From Streptomyces sp. 35G-GA-8 (GTDB lineage Bacteria > Actinomycetota > Actinomycetes > Streptomycetales > Streptomycetaceae): 64,000 bases of DNA. The stretch lies in assembly GCF_023534745.1 (NCBI RefSeq), contig NZ_JAMHJQ010000020.1, positions 50,599 through 114,598 on the forward strand, read 5' to 3'. Both the position numbers and the translations under genes were made by a program. Of this stretch, positions 54,906-62,969 are shown in pieces; the stretch's first letter is position 1; each line of letters begins with the position of its first letter. Under the pieces are notes generated by a model. The model saw only the letters and a program-made list of their open reading frames with translations. It was not told where the DNA came from and ran no database searches.

Positions 54906-55104
54906 GCCGTCGGACTCTACCCGGCTCCGATCGTCCCTCGCCGGTTTCACCGCCGAACGTGCAGGGCACATCAGACGTTAAGAAAGGCGTGGCAGCGCCA
55001 ACAATGCTTCGTACAGCGGAAGATGGAAAGAAAGAAGGGACGCCGAGGCGTCCCTTGCATATCTTGCGAGAGTGTTTCTCACCCGACCCCGAGGGGGGCT
55101 GTTG

Positions 55105-55323
55105 TCAGGTGAGCGCCGGCTCCGCCTGGGGTACATCGATGTCGATGCCATTGAGCAGCGACTCTCCGGGGTGCTGTGCGACGGCGGCGTTCAGTACGTC
55201 GTTCTCGGACTGGATCCGTACGAGTTCGGATTCGAGGTCCTGGACGCGCTGCTGGAGCCGTCGCATCTCGGCGAGGAGTCGCGGGTCGGAACCGCCGACA
55301 TAACCGAGAAGCGCCTTTGCCAT
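55105..55323 (-). CDS. Small coiled-coil protein next to smc
   Basis: This 72-residue protein starts MAKALLGYVGGSDPRLLAEM. A heptad-rich helix follows (residues about 18-45: RRLQQRVQDLESELVRIQSE), ending in a short acidic tail. It has no known domain. The compact frame, good codon bias and a promoter-like region upstream support it. It may form dimers. Its link to SMC is only positional. Confidence 0.75.
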   Translation of the reverse strand: MAKALLGYVGGSDPRLLAEMRRLQQRVQDLESELVRIQSENDVLNAAVAQHPGESLLNGIDIDVPQAEPALT

Positions 55324-55704
55324 GATGAATGGTCCTCCACACTGAGTGACCGACCGGATGCGGTGTGGGTCGTGAGGGAAATCGCACCCGCGGTGCTTGG
55401 CAGTGCTTGTTCATCACTGCGGTTCTTACTGCCAAACAGCTAAGGTGCGCGGGGATTCCAGACTCTCACCAAAAAGTTTGACGGTCAACACGATCACACC
55501 CCGTGCCGACGGGCGGCCCGGCGGCGGGCGCCCGCGAGGCGTGCGGCCCCGGCTTTGTCACGGGGCCCCTGGGGCGTGGAGATCATCGTTGTCCGGGCAG
55601 CCTGGCACGACTGGCGGTTCTTGGCAACCACCAGGTCATCGCCGACTTGCGCATGTGCCGTCGGCATTCCCGAGACTCCCGGCGCCGCCGGGGGCGGCGT
55701 GGTC
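55324..55704 (-). other. Intergenic region with putative promoter for the small coiled-coil gene
   Basis: This 381-base gap contains, on the minus strand, TTGACC at 55488-55483 inside the palindrome TTGACGGTCAA (55478-55488). It is followed at 17 bases by a GAGTCT. This is a plausible promoter about 140 bases before the small gene. The remainder, next to acyP, is GC-rich with no coding frame. Confidence 0.45.
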
Positions 55705-55986
55705 TCAGCGGATCGCGAAGGTCTCATAGCCACCGCGCGGGGTGTCCCAGATCTCAGTGACTCCGTCCACACGCCCGGGTGTGTCGGAGGAGCGCAGCCA
55801 TTCCAGCAGACGGTGGCAATTCTCACGTGGCCCCTCGGCGACGACCTGCACCCTGCCGTCGTCCAGATTGAGGGCGAATCCGGTGAGGCCGCCGATCTCC
55901 AGAGCGTTTGCCCTGGTGAACCAGCGGAAGCCCACTCCCTGCACTCTTCCGCGTACCCAGGCCGTGACTCGAACGTCTTCTTTCAT
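55705..55986 (-). CDS. acyP: Acylphosphatase
   Basis: This 93-residue enzyme hydrolyses acyl phosphates such as acetyl- or carbamoyl-phosphate. The phosphate-binding loop and catalytic Arg are in [19 protein letters not shown], and the catalytic Asn is in [16 protein letters not shown]. The length is the family length. It is a single-gene unit between the small coiled-coil gene and the CAP-domain gene. Confidence 0.93.
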   Translation of the reverse strand: MKEDVRVTAWVRGRVQGVGFRWFTRANALEIGGLTGFALNLDDGRVQVVAEGPRENCHRLLEWLRSSDTPGRVDGVTEIWDTPRGGYETFAIR

Positions 55987-56120
55987 GCACGCAAGCTAAC
56001 CGGCCAATTGCCGCCGGCACCCGGCGCCCCCTCCGACCATGCCGTACAGTCCCGTCGCAAAAGCCTCACTCGTACGGGTGAGACCTGGACACGTTGCCGT
56101 CGAGAGCATGAGGAAGGCAC

Positions 56121-57026
56121 ATGGGACGCCACCGCCGCTCAGCCGCCGCCCCGCCCGTCGAGGACCACGTGGACGGTGCGCGCCGGAAGAGGCGGATCGC
56201 CACCCCTGTACGTACCGGCCTGCTGGGCGCCTCCGCCGCCATGGCGGTCGGAGCCGTAGCCGTCGCCTCGGGCCTGCTGCCCGGCGGCGGGGACCACTTC
56301 ACGGTCGGCGGCAGCGCCAACGGCGGACAGATACGTACCGAGGGCGCTCCGGAGCTTCAGCAGCAGGGCGGCTCGTCCGCCGAGCCGACGCGCGAGAACC
56401 CGGCCTCGCCGAGCCGTGGCGCCGAGCGGACCCAGTCGCCGTCGGCGTCCGCGTCGCCCACTCCGCGTAAGCCGTCCGTCACTCCTTCGAAGGACACGAC
56501 GGAGTCGACCGCCGAGCGGTCGGAGAAGACCACGAAGCCCGCCGCGGCCCCGCCGCGGCCGAAGGCCGAGATACCGACCCGCTCCAGCGAGGCCCCGGCG
56601 CCCGAGCAGACCACCAAGCGCGCCGTGGAGGCCCCGGCGGCCCCCGGCTCCAGTTCCTCCGAGGCGGCCGTGCTCTCCCTGGTCAACAAGGAGCGCGCGA
56701 AGGTGGGGTGCAGCCCGGTGCGGGCCGATGCCTCGCTCGGCAGGCTGGCGCAGGACTTCAGCGACGACATGGCGGAGCGCGGGTTCTTCGACCACACGGA
56801 CCCGGACGGCAAAACGCCCTGGGACCGCGCCGACCAGGCGGGCGTCAAGGGTCTGGGCGGCGAGAACATAGCCAGGGGGCAGGCCACCGCTCAGTCCGTG
56901 ATGGACTCGTGGATGAACAGCGAGGGCCATCGCGCGAACATACTGAACTGCGATTACACCCGGCTGGGTGTCGGTGTCCACACCGGCTCCGGCGGCCCGT
57001 GGTGGACGCAGGACTTCGGCTTCTGA
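56121..57026 (+). CDS. Secreted CAP-domain (SCP/PR-1-like) protein
   Basis: The 301-residue product has a basic N-terminus and a membrane/signal segment at about residues 33-53. A Pro/Thr/Ser/Lys-rich linker of about 100 residues follows, then a CAP domain of about 120 residues. The domain shows SLVNKERAKVGCSPVRADAS, RGFFDHTDPDGKTPWDRA, GLGGENIARGQ and SWMNSEGHRANILNCDYTRL, carrying the His/Glu pairs of the CAP cavity. It is extracellular or wall-associated. The biochemical role of bacterial CAP proteins is unsettled. Confidence 0.88.
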   Translation: MGRHRRSAAAPPVEDHVDGARRKRRIATPVRTGLLGASAAMAVGAVAVASGLLPGGGDHFTVGGSANGGQIRTEGAPELQQQGGSSAEPTRENPASPSRGAERTQSPSASASPTPRKPSVTPSKDTTESTAERSEKTTKPAAAPPRPKAEIPTRSSEAPAPEQTTKRAVEAPAAPGSSSSEAAVLSLVNKERAKVGCSPVRADASLGRLAQDFSDDMAERGFFDHTDPDGKTPWDRADQAGVKGLGGENIARGQATAQSVMDSWMNSEGHRANILNCDYTRLGVGVHTGSGGPWWTQDFGF

Positions 57027-57078
57027 GCCCGGCCGCCCCTGACAGGGCCCCGGCCGCCCGCGAAGCTCACTAACCACA

Positions 57079-57109
57079 CGAAAGCGCCGCCTGTCGGGGG
57101 GCGCTTTCG
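57079..57109 (+). terminator. Terminator after the CAP-domain gene
   Basis: CGAAAGCGCC (57079-57088) and GGCGCTTTCG (57100-57109) form a perfect 10-bp stem with an 11-base loop followed by GTTGT. It lies 53 bases after the CAP gene stop and 17 bases before the HxlR start. Confidence 0.75.
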
Positions 57110-57126
57110 GTTGTAAAGTCGCCGCC

Positions 57127-57513
57127 ATGGACGCCTTCGATGTCTTCTCCCGGCAGTGCCCCTCGCGCACCACGCTGGAGCATGTGACGGGCCGCTGGGG
57201 CGGCCTGACGCTCACCGCCCTGTACGAGAGCCACGAGAACCACGAGAGCCGCCTCCGCTTCAACGAACTGCGGCGGCGCGTCGACGGCGTGAGCGAGAAG
57301 ATGCTCTCCCAGACCCTGCACGCGCTGGAGCGGGACGGCCTGGTGCTGCGCGAGGCGCGGCCGGTCAATCCGCCCTGGGTGGATTACGAGCTGACTCCGC
57401 TGGGCCGGGACGTCGCCGAGCGGCTGCTCGGGCTGATCCAGCTGGTGGAGGGGCGGATGTCCGAGGTGATCTCGGCGCGGGAGCGTTACGACACGACGCG
57501 CGGGGCCCTCTGA
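57127..57513 (+). CDS. HxlR-family transcriptional regulator
   Basis: This 128-residue winged-helix protein of MarR/HxlR type has [55 protein letters not shown] and [14 protein letters not shown]. The usual redox Cys is present near the N-terminus (RQCPS). There is no Shine-Dalgarno-rich leader because the terminator of the preceding gene is only 17 bases away. Its end overlaps the mutM end by 28 bases. Confidence 0.88.
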   Translation: MDAFDVFSRQCPSRTTLEHVTGRWGGLTLTALYESHENHESRLRFNELRRRVDGVSEKMLSQTLHALERDGLVLREARPVNPPWVDYELTPLGRDVAERLLGLIQLVEGRMSEVISARERYDTTRGAL

Positions 57514-58346
57514 CAGCGCGGACAGAAGTAGCTGGACCGGTTCATCCAGGGCCGTCGGCGGATCGGTGTCCCACAGCGCCGGCACGGCTCGTCCTCCCGT
57601 CCGTACGCGTCCAGCGACCGGTCGAAGTACCCCGATTCGCCGTTCACATTGACGTACAGGCTGTCGAAGCTGGTGCCGCCGACATCGAGGGCCGCGGTCA
57701 TCACGTCCCGTACATGACCAAGCAGTTCCGTGGCGCGCGGCCGGGGCAGGGTGGCCGTGGGGCGTTCGTAGTGGAGACGGCCGCGCCACAGCGCCTCGTC
57801 GGCGTAGATATTGCCGACGCCACTGATCAGCGACTGGTCGAGCAGGGCGCGCTTGACCGTCGTACGGCGCAGCTTCAGCGCGGTGAGGAAGGCGGCGTCG
57901 TCGAAGGCGGGGTCCAGCGGATCCCGGGCGATATGCGCGATGACATCGGGCAGTCCGTCGGGGGTGTTCTCGTGGAGCGAGAGCCCGCCGAAGGTGCGCT
58001 GGTCGACGAAGCGCAGCTCGGTCCCGAGGGTGTCGGCGAAGCGGATCCGGATGCGCAGGTGCTTCTCGTCGGGCGCGCTCTCCGGCTGGACCAGCAGCTG
58101 GCCGCTCATCCCGAGGTGGCCGAGGATCGAGGCGTCCGTGTCGGCGAGGGGCAGCCACAGGTATTTGCCGCGTCGGCGTGCCGTACCGATGGTGTGCCCT
58201 TTGAGCTGGGCCGCGAAGTCGGCGCCTCCGGCGGTGTGCCGCCGTACCGCGCGCGGATGCAGCACCTCGGTCTCGGCGACGGTCCGGCCGCTGACCCAGC
58301 GTTCAAGTCCACGCCGGACGACTTCGACCTCGGGCAACTCGGGCAC
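57486..58346 (-). CDS. mutM: Formamidopyrimidine-DNA glycosylase
   Basis: MutM removes 8-oxoguanine and FaPy lesions. The GTG at 58346 places the catalytic Pro at position 2 ([17 protein letters not shown]), as required. Lys and Glu of the active site are in [19 protein letters not shown] and PELPEVE. The H2TH segment [20 protein letters not shown] and the C-terminal zinc finger (CRRCGTPI and FCPRCQ) are intact. Length 286. It belongs to the rnc cluster. Confidence 0.94.
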   Translation of the reverse strand: MPELPEVEVVRRGLERWVSGRTVAETEVLHPRAVRRHTAGGADFAAQLKGHTIGTARRRGKYLWLPLADTDASILGHLGMSGQLLVQPESAPDEKHLRIRIRFADTLGTELRFVDQRTFGGLSLHENTPDGLPDVIAHIARDPLDPAFDDAAFLTALKLRRTTVKRALLDQSLISGVGNIYADEALWRGRLHYERPTATLPRPRATELLGHVRDVMTAALDVGGTSFDSLYVNVNGESGYFDRSLDAYGREDEPCRRCGTPIRRRPWMNRSSYFCPRCQRAPRVVS

Positions 58347-58442
58347 GGGACGCTCCTGGGGGGTGAAGGGGCCGTAACGAGTGCGCCCCTCACGCCGTAC
58401 GACGACGCGAGGGGCGCACCCGGAAGGAGAGAGCACGGACGC

Positions 58443-59342
58443 TCAGGCGTTGGCGGTGTCCGCAGGAGTCTGCTCCGAGGGAGCTGAAGAGGTGTCGGCG
58501 GCCTCTTCAGGCCCGGCATCCGCGGACGTGGCGTCCTCGGCCTTGGCGTCGACGCCGTTCTCCATGTCAACGCCGGAGTCGGCGTCGGTCTTCCCCGCCG
58601 CCTCGCGTTCGTCCGCCGCGGTCCGGATGGACCGCCAGGCGGACTCCGCCGCCTGCTGCTCCGCTTCCTTCTTGCTGCGGCCGGTGCCGGTGCCGTACGA
58701 GACACCACCGACGCGGGCGGCAGCGGTGAAGGTCTTCTCGTGGTCCGGGCCCGTTTCCGTGACGAGATACTCGGGCACACCGAGACTCTCCGCCGCGGTC
58801 AGCTCCTGGAGACTGGTCTTCCAGTCCAGGCCGGCCCCGAGATTCGAGGACTTCTCGATCAGCGGGTCGAAGAGCCGGTGCACCAGCTCGGACGCCGCGT
58901 CGAGGCCCTTGTCGAGATAGACAGCGCCGATCACCGCTTCAAGGGTGTCGGCGAGGATGGACGCCTTGTCCCGGCCGCCCGTGCCCTCTTCGCCCCGGCC
59001 GAGCCGGATGAAGGAGCCGAGTTCGAGGCCGCGGCCCACTTCCGCAAGCGCACGCGAATTGACCACCGCGGCCCGCAATTTGGCCAACTGGCCTTCAGGC
59101 AGATCGGGGTGGGTGCGGTACAGCGTGTCCGTGACCACCAGACCGAGCACCGAATCCCCGAGGAATTCGAGCCGCTCGTTGGTGGGCAGACCGCCGTTCT
59201 CGTACGCGTACGAACGATGGGTCAGCGCACGCACCAGAAGGGCGGTCTCGAGCTGATACCCGAGCCGCCCTTCCAGAAGCGTGTGGGACGAGGCTGTGCT
59301 GACATTGTCTGTCTGCTTCTTGGCATGGGACAGTTCAGACAT
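58443..59342 (-). CDS. rnc: Ribonuclease III (AbsB)
   Basis: RNase III cleaves double-stranded RNA in rRNA and mRNA processing. In S. coelicolor the gene is absB and controls antibiotic synthesis. The 299-residue protein has the catalytic signature [20 protein letters not shown], the second acidic site in [20 protein letters not shown] and a double-stranded RNA-binding domain ([20 protein letters not shown] and [15 protein letters not shown]). An acidic tail of about 60 residues is longer than in E. coli. Confidence 0.95.
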   Translation of the reverse strand: MSELSHAKKQTDNVSTASSHTLLEGRLGYQLETALLVRALTHRSYAYENGGLPTNERLEFLGDSVLGLVVTDTLYRTHPDLPEGQLAKLRAAVVNSRALAEVGRGLELGSFIRLGRGEEGTGGRDKASILADTLEAVIGAVYLDKGLDAASELVHRLFDPLIEKSSNLGAGLDWKTSLQELTAAESLGVPEYLVTETGPDHEKTFTAAARVGGVSYGTGTGRSKKEAEQQAAESAWRSIRTAADEREAAGKTDADSGVDMENGVDAKAEDATSADAGPEEAADTSSAPSEQTPADTANA

Positions 59343-59361
59343 TGAGCCTCTCACCAGCCGC

Positions 59362-59535
59362 TCAGACCTCGAGGACCTGGCGCTTGTTATAGGTGCCGCA
59401 GCTCGGGCACGCGATGTGCTGCAGCTTCGGCTCCTGGCAACGCTCGCACGAAACCAGGGTGGGGACCGCAGCCTTCCACTGCGACCGGCGGTGGCGCGTG
59501 TTGCTGCGCGACATCTTCCGCTTCGGAACAGCCAC
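59362..59535 (-). CDS. rpmF: 50S ribosomal protein L32
   Basis: A 57-residue protein from GTG 59535, [20 protein letters not shown]. It retains both CxxC pairs (CERCQ and CPSCG), so it is the zinc-binding type rather than the Cys-free paralogue induced by zinc depletion. It lies between the YceD-like gene and rnc, the standard order, with 2 bases between it and the former. Confidence 0.95.
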   Translation of the reverse strand: MAVPKRKMSRSNTRHRRSQWKAAVPTLVSCERCQEPKLQHIACPSCGTYNKRQVLEV

Positions 59536-59537
59536 GG

Positions 59538-60245
59538 CTACTTCTCCTGCTTCTCGTCGACGCCCGCTTCGGCGCCGCCCATGTTGTCCTTCTCGCCGTC
59601 CTTGACGGTCTCGGCGAGTCCCTGCAGTGCCGCCCAACGGATGTCGACGGCGTCGTGGTGGTGGTCCGGGTTCTCGTCCAGCCTGATCCCACATGTGGAA
59701 CACAGACCGGCACAGGTCTCCCGGCACACCGGCTGCATCGGCAGTGCGAGTACCACCGCGTCACGCAGCACCGGTTCGAGGTCGAACAGGCCATCTTCGA
59801 TGAAGAGTCTGTCGTCGTCCTCGCTGTACTCGGCGTCAGCGGCCGGCTCCGCACGGGTGCGGCCCCGGTCATCGGCGTCGTGGTACGAGAACATCTCCTG
59901 GAAGTCCGCCGCCACTTCCTGGCTGAGCGGCTCCAGACACCTTACGCACTCCCCCTCGGCCACCGCACGGGCGGTGCCCGTGACGAGCACCCCCTCCATG
60001 ACGGATTCGAGGCGGAGGGCCAGCTCCACGGGCGCGCCCTCGGGCGTCCCGATCACCCCCGCGATACCGAAGTCCTTGGGGGCGGGTACCGAGCGGGTCA
60101 GCTTCTGGAGCGCACCAGGACGCCGCCCCAGCTCGTGTGTGTCGAACACGAGGGGGTCGCGGTGGTCGAGGCGCGCGTTCAGGGCTTTTCCCGCTTTCGG
60201 ATCGTTTGGGAGGCCGCCACCGTCGCGAGAGCGAGCGGGCGGCAT
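59538..60245 (-). CDS. YceD/DUF177 family protein
   Basis: This 235-residue DUF177 protein is encoded just before rpmF, as YceD is in most bacteria, where it has been linked to 23S rRNA maturation. Landmarks are [40 protein letters not shown] and the Cys cluster [20 protein letters not shown]. No ribosome-binding site precedes ATG 60245. A start nearer [10 protein letters not shown] is possible, so up to 20 N-terminal residues are uncertain. Confidence 0.85.
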   Translation of the reverse strand: MPPARSRDGGGLPNDPKAGKALNARLDHRDPLVFDTHELGRRPGALQKLTRSVPAPKDFGIAGVIGTPEGAPVELALRLESVMEGVLVTGTARAVAEGECVRCLEPLSQEVAADFQEMFSYHDADDRGRTRAEPAADAEYSEDDDRLFIEDGLFDLEPVLRDAVVLALPMQPVCRETCAGLCSTCGIRLDENPDHHHDAVDIRWAALQGLAETVKDGEKDNMGGAEAGVDEKQEK

Positions 60246-60367
60246 GGGTCGCGGACATACACGCGGCCGAAGAGCCAGGGTACTGGACCGGCCGCCGTAG
60301 GCCCAATCCGGCCCCTCGGTGGCGGCCGGACCGGGCGCGCGGTCCCGGCGACCCGGGGCCGGCGGTC

Positions 60368-61516
60368 TCAGCGTCCTTGCTCGTACCGGCGCAGCTGCTC
60401 GATGTCGATCATGCTGGTGTCGAAGAGGCTGGTCTCGTCGAGGGTGCTGCGCGGCTCGTGGGCCGGGGGCAGCGCGTGCTGCTGGGGCTGGACCTCGGGC
60501 TGCTGCTGCCAGCCGTAGTTCGGGTCGTAGCCCTGCGCCTGGTCCTGGCCGTGGCCCTGGTCCTGGCCGTATCCCTGCTGCTGGTACGCGTACGGGTCCT
60601 GCTGCTGGTAGCCGTACGCGTCCTGCTGCTGGTAGCCGCCGTAGCCGGCGTCCCCGGCGTACGCCGGGTCCTGGTAGCCGGCCTCGGCGTACTGGGGCAC
60701 TGGCTGGGCCTGGGGCGGTGTCTGCGGGTACGCGGGCTCGGCGTACGGCTGCTGGACCGGTACGGGGGGCTGCTGCGCCGCCACGGGCTGCTGGACGCCT
60801 TCCCGGGGGTCCCCCGCGAGGTCCGCCAGATAGTCCGCGTCGCTGGTGCGCCCCTGGGGGCCCGCCGCGTCCTGGGCTGCCATGTGGGCGCCCAGATCGT
60901 CCGAGTCGGTGCGGCCGTGGAGCTTCTGCCTGCCGCGGCCGACCGCTTCGAGGGTCTTGGACAGAACGGCCTCGAAGGCGCCGAACTTGGTGTCGATGTA
61001 CTCGTCGGCCCGCCGGATCAGGGTGCCGGGGTCGTCGCTGTACTCGGGGGCATCGTCGTCGTCACCGCCGGGGGCGCGGCCGAGCAGCTTCTCGCGGCCC
61101 CGGTCGACGGAGCCGATGGTCTTGGTGAGGACGACCTCGAAGTTGGCGAGCTTGGAGTCGACGTAGTCGTCGGCCTCGGCGCGGATCTCCTCGGCGTCCC
61201 TGCGGGCCTCCGCGAGGATGCGGTCGGCCTCCTCCTGGGACTGCCGGGCGACCGCGGTGTCGGAGATCAGCCCGGAGCGCTGGGCGTGCGCCGCCTCGAT
61301 GATGCGCTCCGCCTCCTGGCGGGCCTGCTCGGCCAGCTGCTCCCGGCCGCCGATCAGCTCCTGTGCCTGGGCCAGCGAGCCCGGGAGAGCTTCCCGTACC
61401 TCTTCCAGCATGGCGAGCAGCTCGGCGCGGTTCACCACGCAGGACGCCGACATGGGCATGGAGCGGGCGCTGCCCACCGTGTCGACGATCTCGTCGAGCT
61501 TCTTCTGTACGTCCAC
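60368..61516 (-). CDS. DivIVA/AtpF-like coiled-coil protein with internal duplication
   Basis: The 382-residue protein begins MDVQKKLDEIVDTVGSARSM and has a long coiled coil (about residues 30-120) like ATP-synthase b subunits and DivIVA. Residues 115-147 (ADDYVDSKLANFEVVLTKTI onwards) are repeated at 170-202 (ADEYIDTKFGAFEAVLSKTL onwards). Residues about 235-350 are Gln/Tyr/Pro/Gly-rich low complexity with YQQQD repeats. The C-terminus is acidic and hydrophobic. Streptomycetes encode such a protein here and it is often annotated as a cell-division initiation protein; the role is not known to me. Confidence 0.8.
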   Translation of the reverse strand: MDVQKKLDEIVDTVGSARSMPMSASCVVNRAELLAMLEEVREALPGSLAQAQELIGGREQLAEQARQEAERIIEAAHAQRSGLISDTAVARQSQEEADRILAEARRDAEEIRAEADDYVDSKLANFEVVLTKTIGSVDRGREKLLGRAPGGDDDDAPEYSDDPGTLIRRADEYIDTKFGAFEAVLSKTLEAVGRGRQKLHGRTDSDDLGAHMAAQDAAGPQGRTSDADYLADLAGDPREGVQQPVAAQQPPVPVQQPYAEPAYPQTPPQAQPVPQYAEAGYQDPAYAGDAGYGGYQQQDAYGYQQQDPYAYQQQGYGQDQGHGQDQAQGYDPNYGWQQQPEVQPQQHALPPAHEPRSTLDETSLFDTSMIDIEQLRRYEQGR

Positions 61517-61614
61517 CGTGTGCTCGCCACTCTCTCAGCTGGTTTGGAGACGGACGCAACGACTGTACGGCCAGTTCGAGCCCGTCCGACACCGGATGAC
61601 GGGCCGTCAGTTCC

Positions 61615-62124
61615 TCAGCGCTCGCCGAGGCGCGCCATCAAGGCCGAGTGGACGGCCTCGGGCAGCAGGTGGGAGACGTCTCCGCCCCAGGTCGCGACCT
61701 CTTTGACCAGGGAGGAGGAGAGGAAGCTGTAGGTGGGGTTGGTGGGCACGAACAGCGTCTCGACCCCGGAGAGCCCGTTGTTCATCTGGGCCATCTGCAG
61801 TTCGTAGTCGAAGTCGCTGACGGCGCGCAGGCCCTTGACGATGGCGGGGATGTCGCGCTGCTTGCAGAAGTCGACGAGCAGCCCGTGGAAGGCCTCGACC
61901 TCCACATTGCCGAACTCGGCGGTGACCTCGCGGATCAGATCGATCCGCTCCTCGATCGTGAACAGCCCCTTCTTGGACTGGTTGATCATTACCGCGACAT
62001 GTACGACGTCGTACAGCTTGGAGGCGCGGGCGATGATGTCGAGATGTCCATTGGTGATGGGGTCGAAGGACCCCGGACAGACGGCGCGGCGCAACTTGAT
62101 TCCCTCGCTCTCCGGTCCGGTCAT
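61615..62124 (-). CDS. coaD: Phosphopantetheine adenylyltransferase
   Basis: CoaD transfers AMP to 4'-phosphopantetheine in CoA synthesis. The 169-residue protein shows [20 protein letters not shown] with the TxGH nucleotide motif, [35 protein letters not shown] and [20 protein letters not shown] (the ISSTxVR equivalent). Its ATG overlaps the rsmD stop by 4 bases. Confidence 0.95.
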   Translation of the reverse strand: MTGPESEGIKLRRAVCPGSFDPITNGHLDIIARASKLYDVVHVAVMINQSKKGLFTIEERIDLIREVTAEFGNVEVEAFHGLLVDFCKQRDIPAIVKGLRAVSDFDYELQMAQMNNGLSGVETLFVPTNPTYSFLSSSLVKEVATWGGDVSHLLPEAVHSALMARLGER

Positions 62125-62705
62125 GGTGCGTCTTCACTCGTAGAGGCGGCGCGACCGTACCAAAGCGTTCCCTCGCCGTAGCGACGGGACCGCAACGGCT
62201 CGAAACCCTCCGGCCAGTCGAACTCCCCACCCCTGGTGCTGCGTTCCACGGTGGCGACGGCGGCGGCGCTGAGCCAGCCCCTTGTGCGGAGTGTGAGCAG
62301 TATCTCCCGAAGATCGTCGTCGGTGACGGCATACGGCGGATCGAGGAAGACCAGGTCGTAGGGGGTGCCGGGGACCGGGCCCGTGATGATCTGCTCCGCC
62401 TTGCCGGTACGGACCTCCGCGCCGGGAAGCCCGAGCGTCGCGACGTTCGCGCGGACGGTGCGGGCGGCGCGGGGGTCCGACTCGACGAGCAGGGCGTGCG
62501 CGGCGCCACGGGAGAGCGCCTCCAGGCCCACGGCGCCGGATCCCGCGTAGAGATCGGCGATGCGGAGGTCTTCGAGGGTGCCGAGGAGCGATTCCCAGCT
62601 GGAGAAGAGGCCCTCACGCGCCCGGTCGGAGGTGGGGCGGGTGCCGGTGCCTGGCGGTACGGCGAGACGGCGTCCGCCGGCGGCACCGGCGATCACGCGG
62701 GTCAT
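62121..62705 (-). CDS. rsmD: 16S rRNA (guanine-966-N2) methyltransferase
   Basis: RsmD methylates G966 of 16S rRNA. The ATG at 62705 gives 194 residues beginning [23 protein letters not shown] motif I is [20 protein letters not shown] and the catalytic motif is [11 protein letters not shown]. Longer in-frame starts would translate the 19-bp repeats upstream and are rejected. It is coupled to coaD. Confidence 0.93.
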   Translation of the reverse strand: MTRVIAGAAGGRRLAVPPGTGTRPTSDRAREGLFSSWESLLGTLEDLRIADLYAGSGAVGLEALSRGAAHALLVESDPRAARTVRANVATLGLPGAEVRTGKAEQIITGPVPGTPYDLVFLDPPYAVTDDDLREILLTLRTRGWLSAAAVATVERSTRGGEFDWPEGFEPLRSRRYGEGTLWYGRAASTSEDAP

Positions 62706-62823
62706 GGGAGTCGGGTCCTCGGTTCGATGGGGTCGCGGGCGGTCGGTCGGGGACGGGTGGGTGGGGCGCGGGGCTCGGAAAACGGCTCTGCCCCCACGAT
62801 ATGGCGTACGTACCGAGCGGGCC

Positions 62824-62946
62824 CGGCCCGGTGCGACATGGCCCGGCCCCGTGCGACATGGCCGGGTCCGGTGCCCATGGCCGGGTCCGGTGCCCATGGC
62901 CGGGTCCGGTGCCCATGGCCGGGTCCGGTGCCCATGGCCGGGCACG
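62824..62946. repeat. 19/20-bp tandem repeat between recG and rsmD
   Basis: Units starting GTGC at 62831, 62851, 62871, 62890, 62909 and 62928 have lengths of 20, 20, 19, 19 and 19. The last four are nearly identical (CGGGTCCGGTGCCCATGGC). The first two have CGACATGG in place of CCCATGG. It lies about 120 bases upstream of rsmD, in the gap after recG. Confidence 0.9.
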
Positions 62947-62969
62947 GCGGGTCCGGCCGGTCCGGAGGG

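Noticed and set aside
51192-55112. A 1306-residue plus-strand frame antisense to smc
   Set aside because: Low-complexity mirror of SMC coiled-coil codons, with no family signal; the minus strand encodes an intact SMC.
62706-62945. An 80-residue N-terminal extension of RsmD
   Set aside because: It consists of translated 19-bp repeats (Gly-His-Arg-Thr units); the family start is at 62705.
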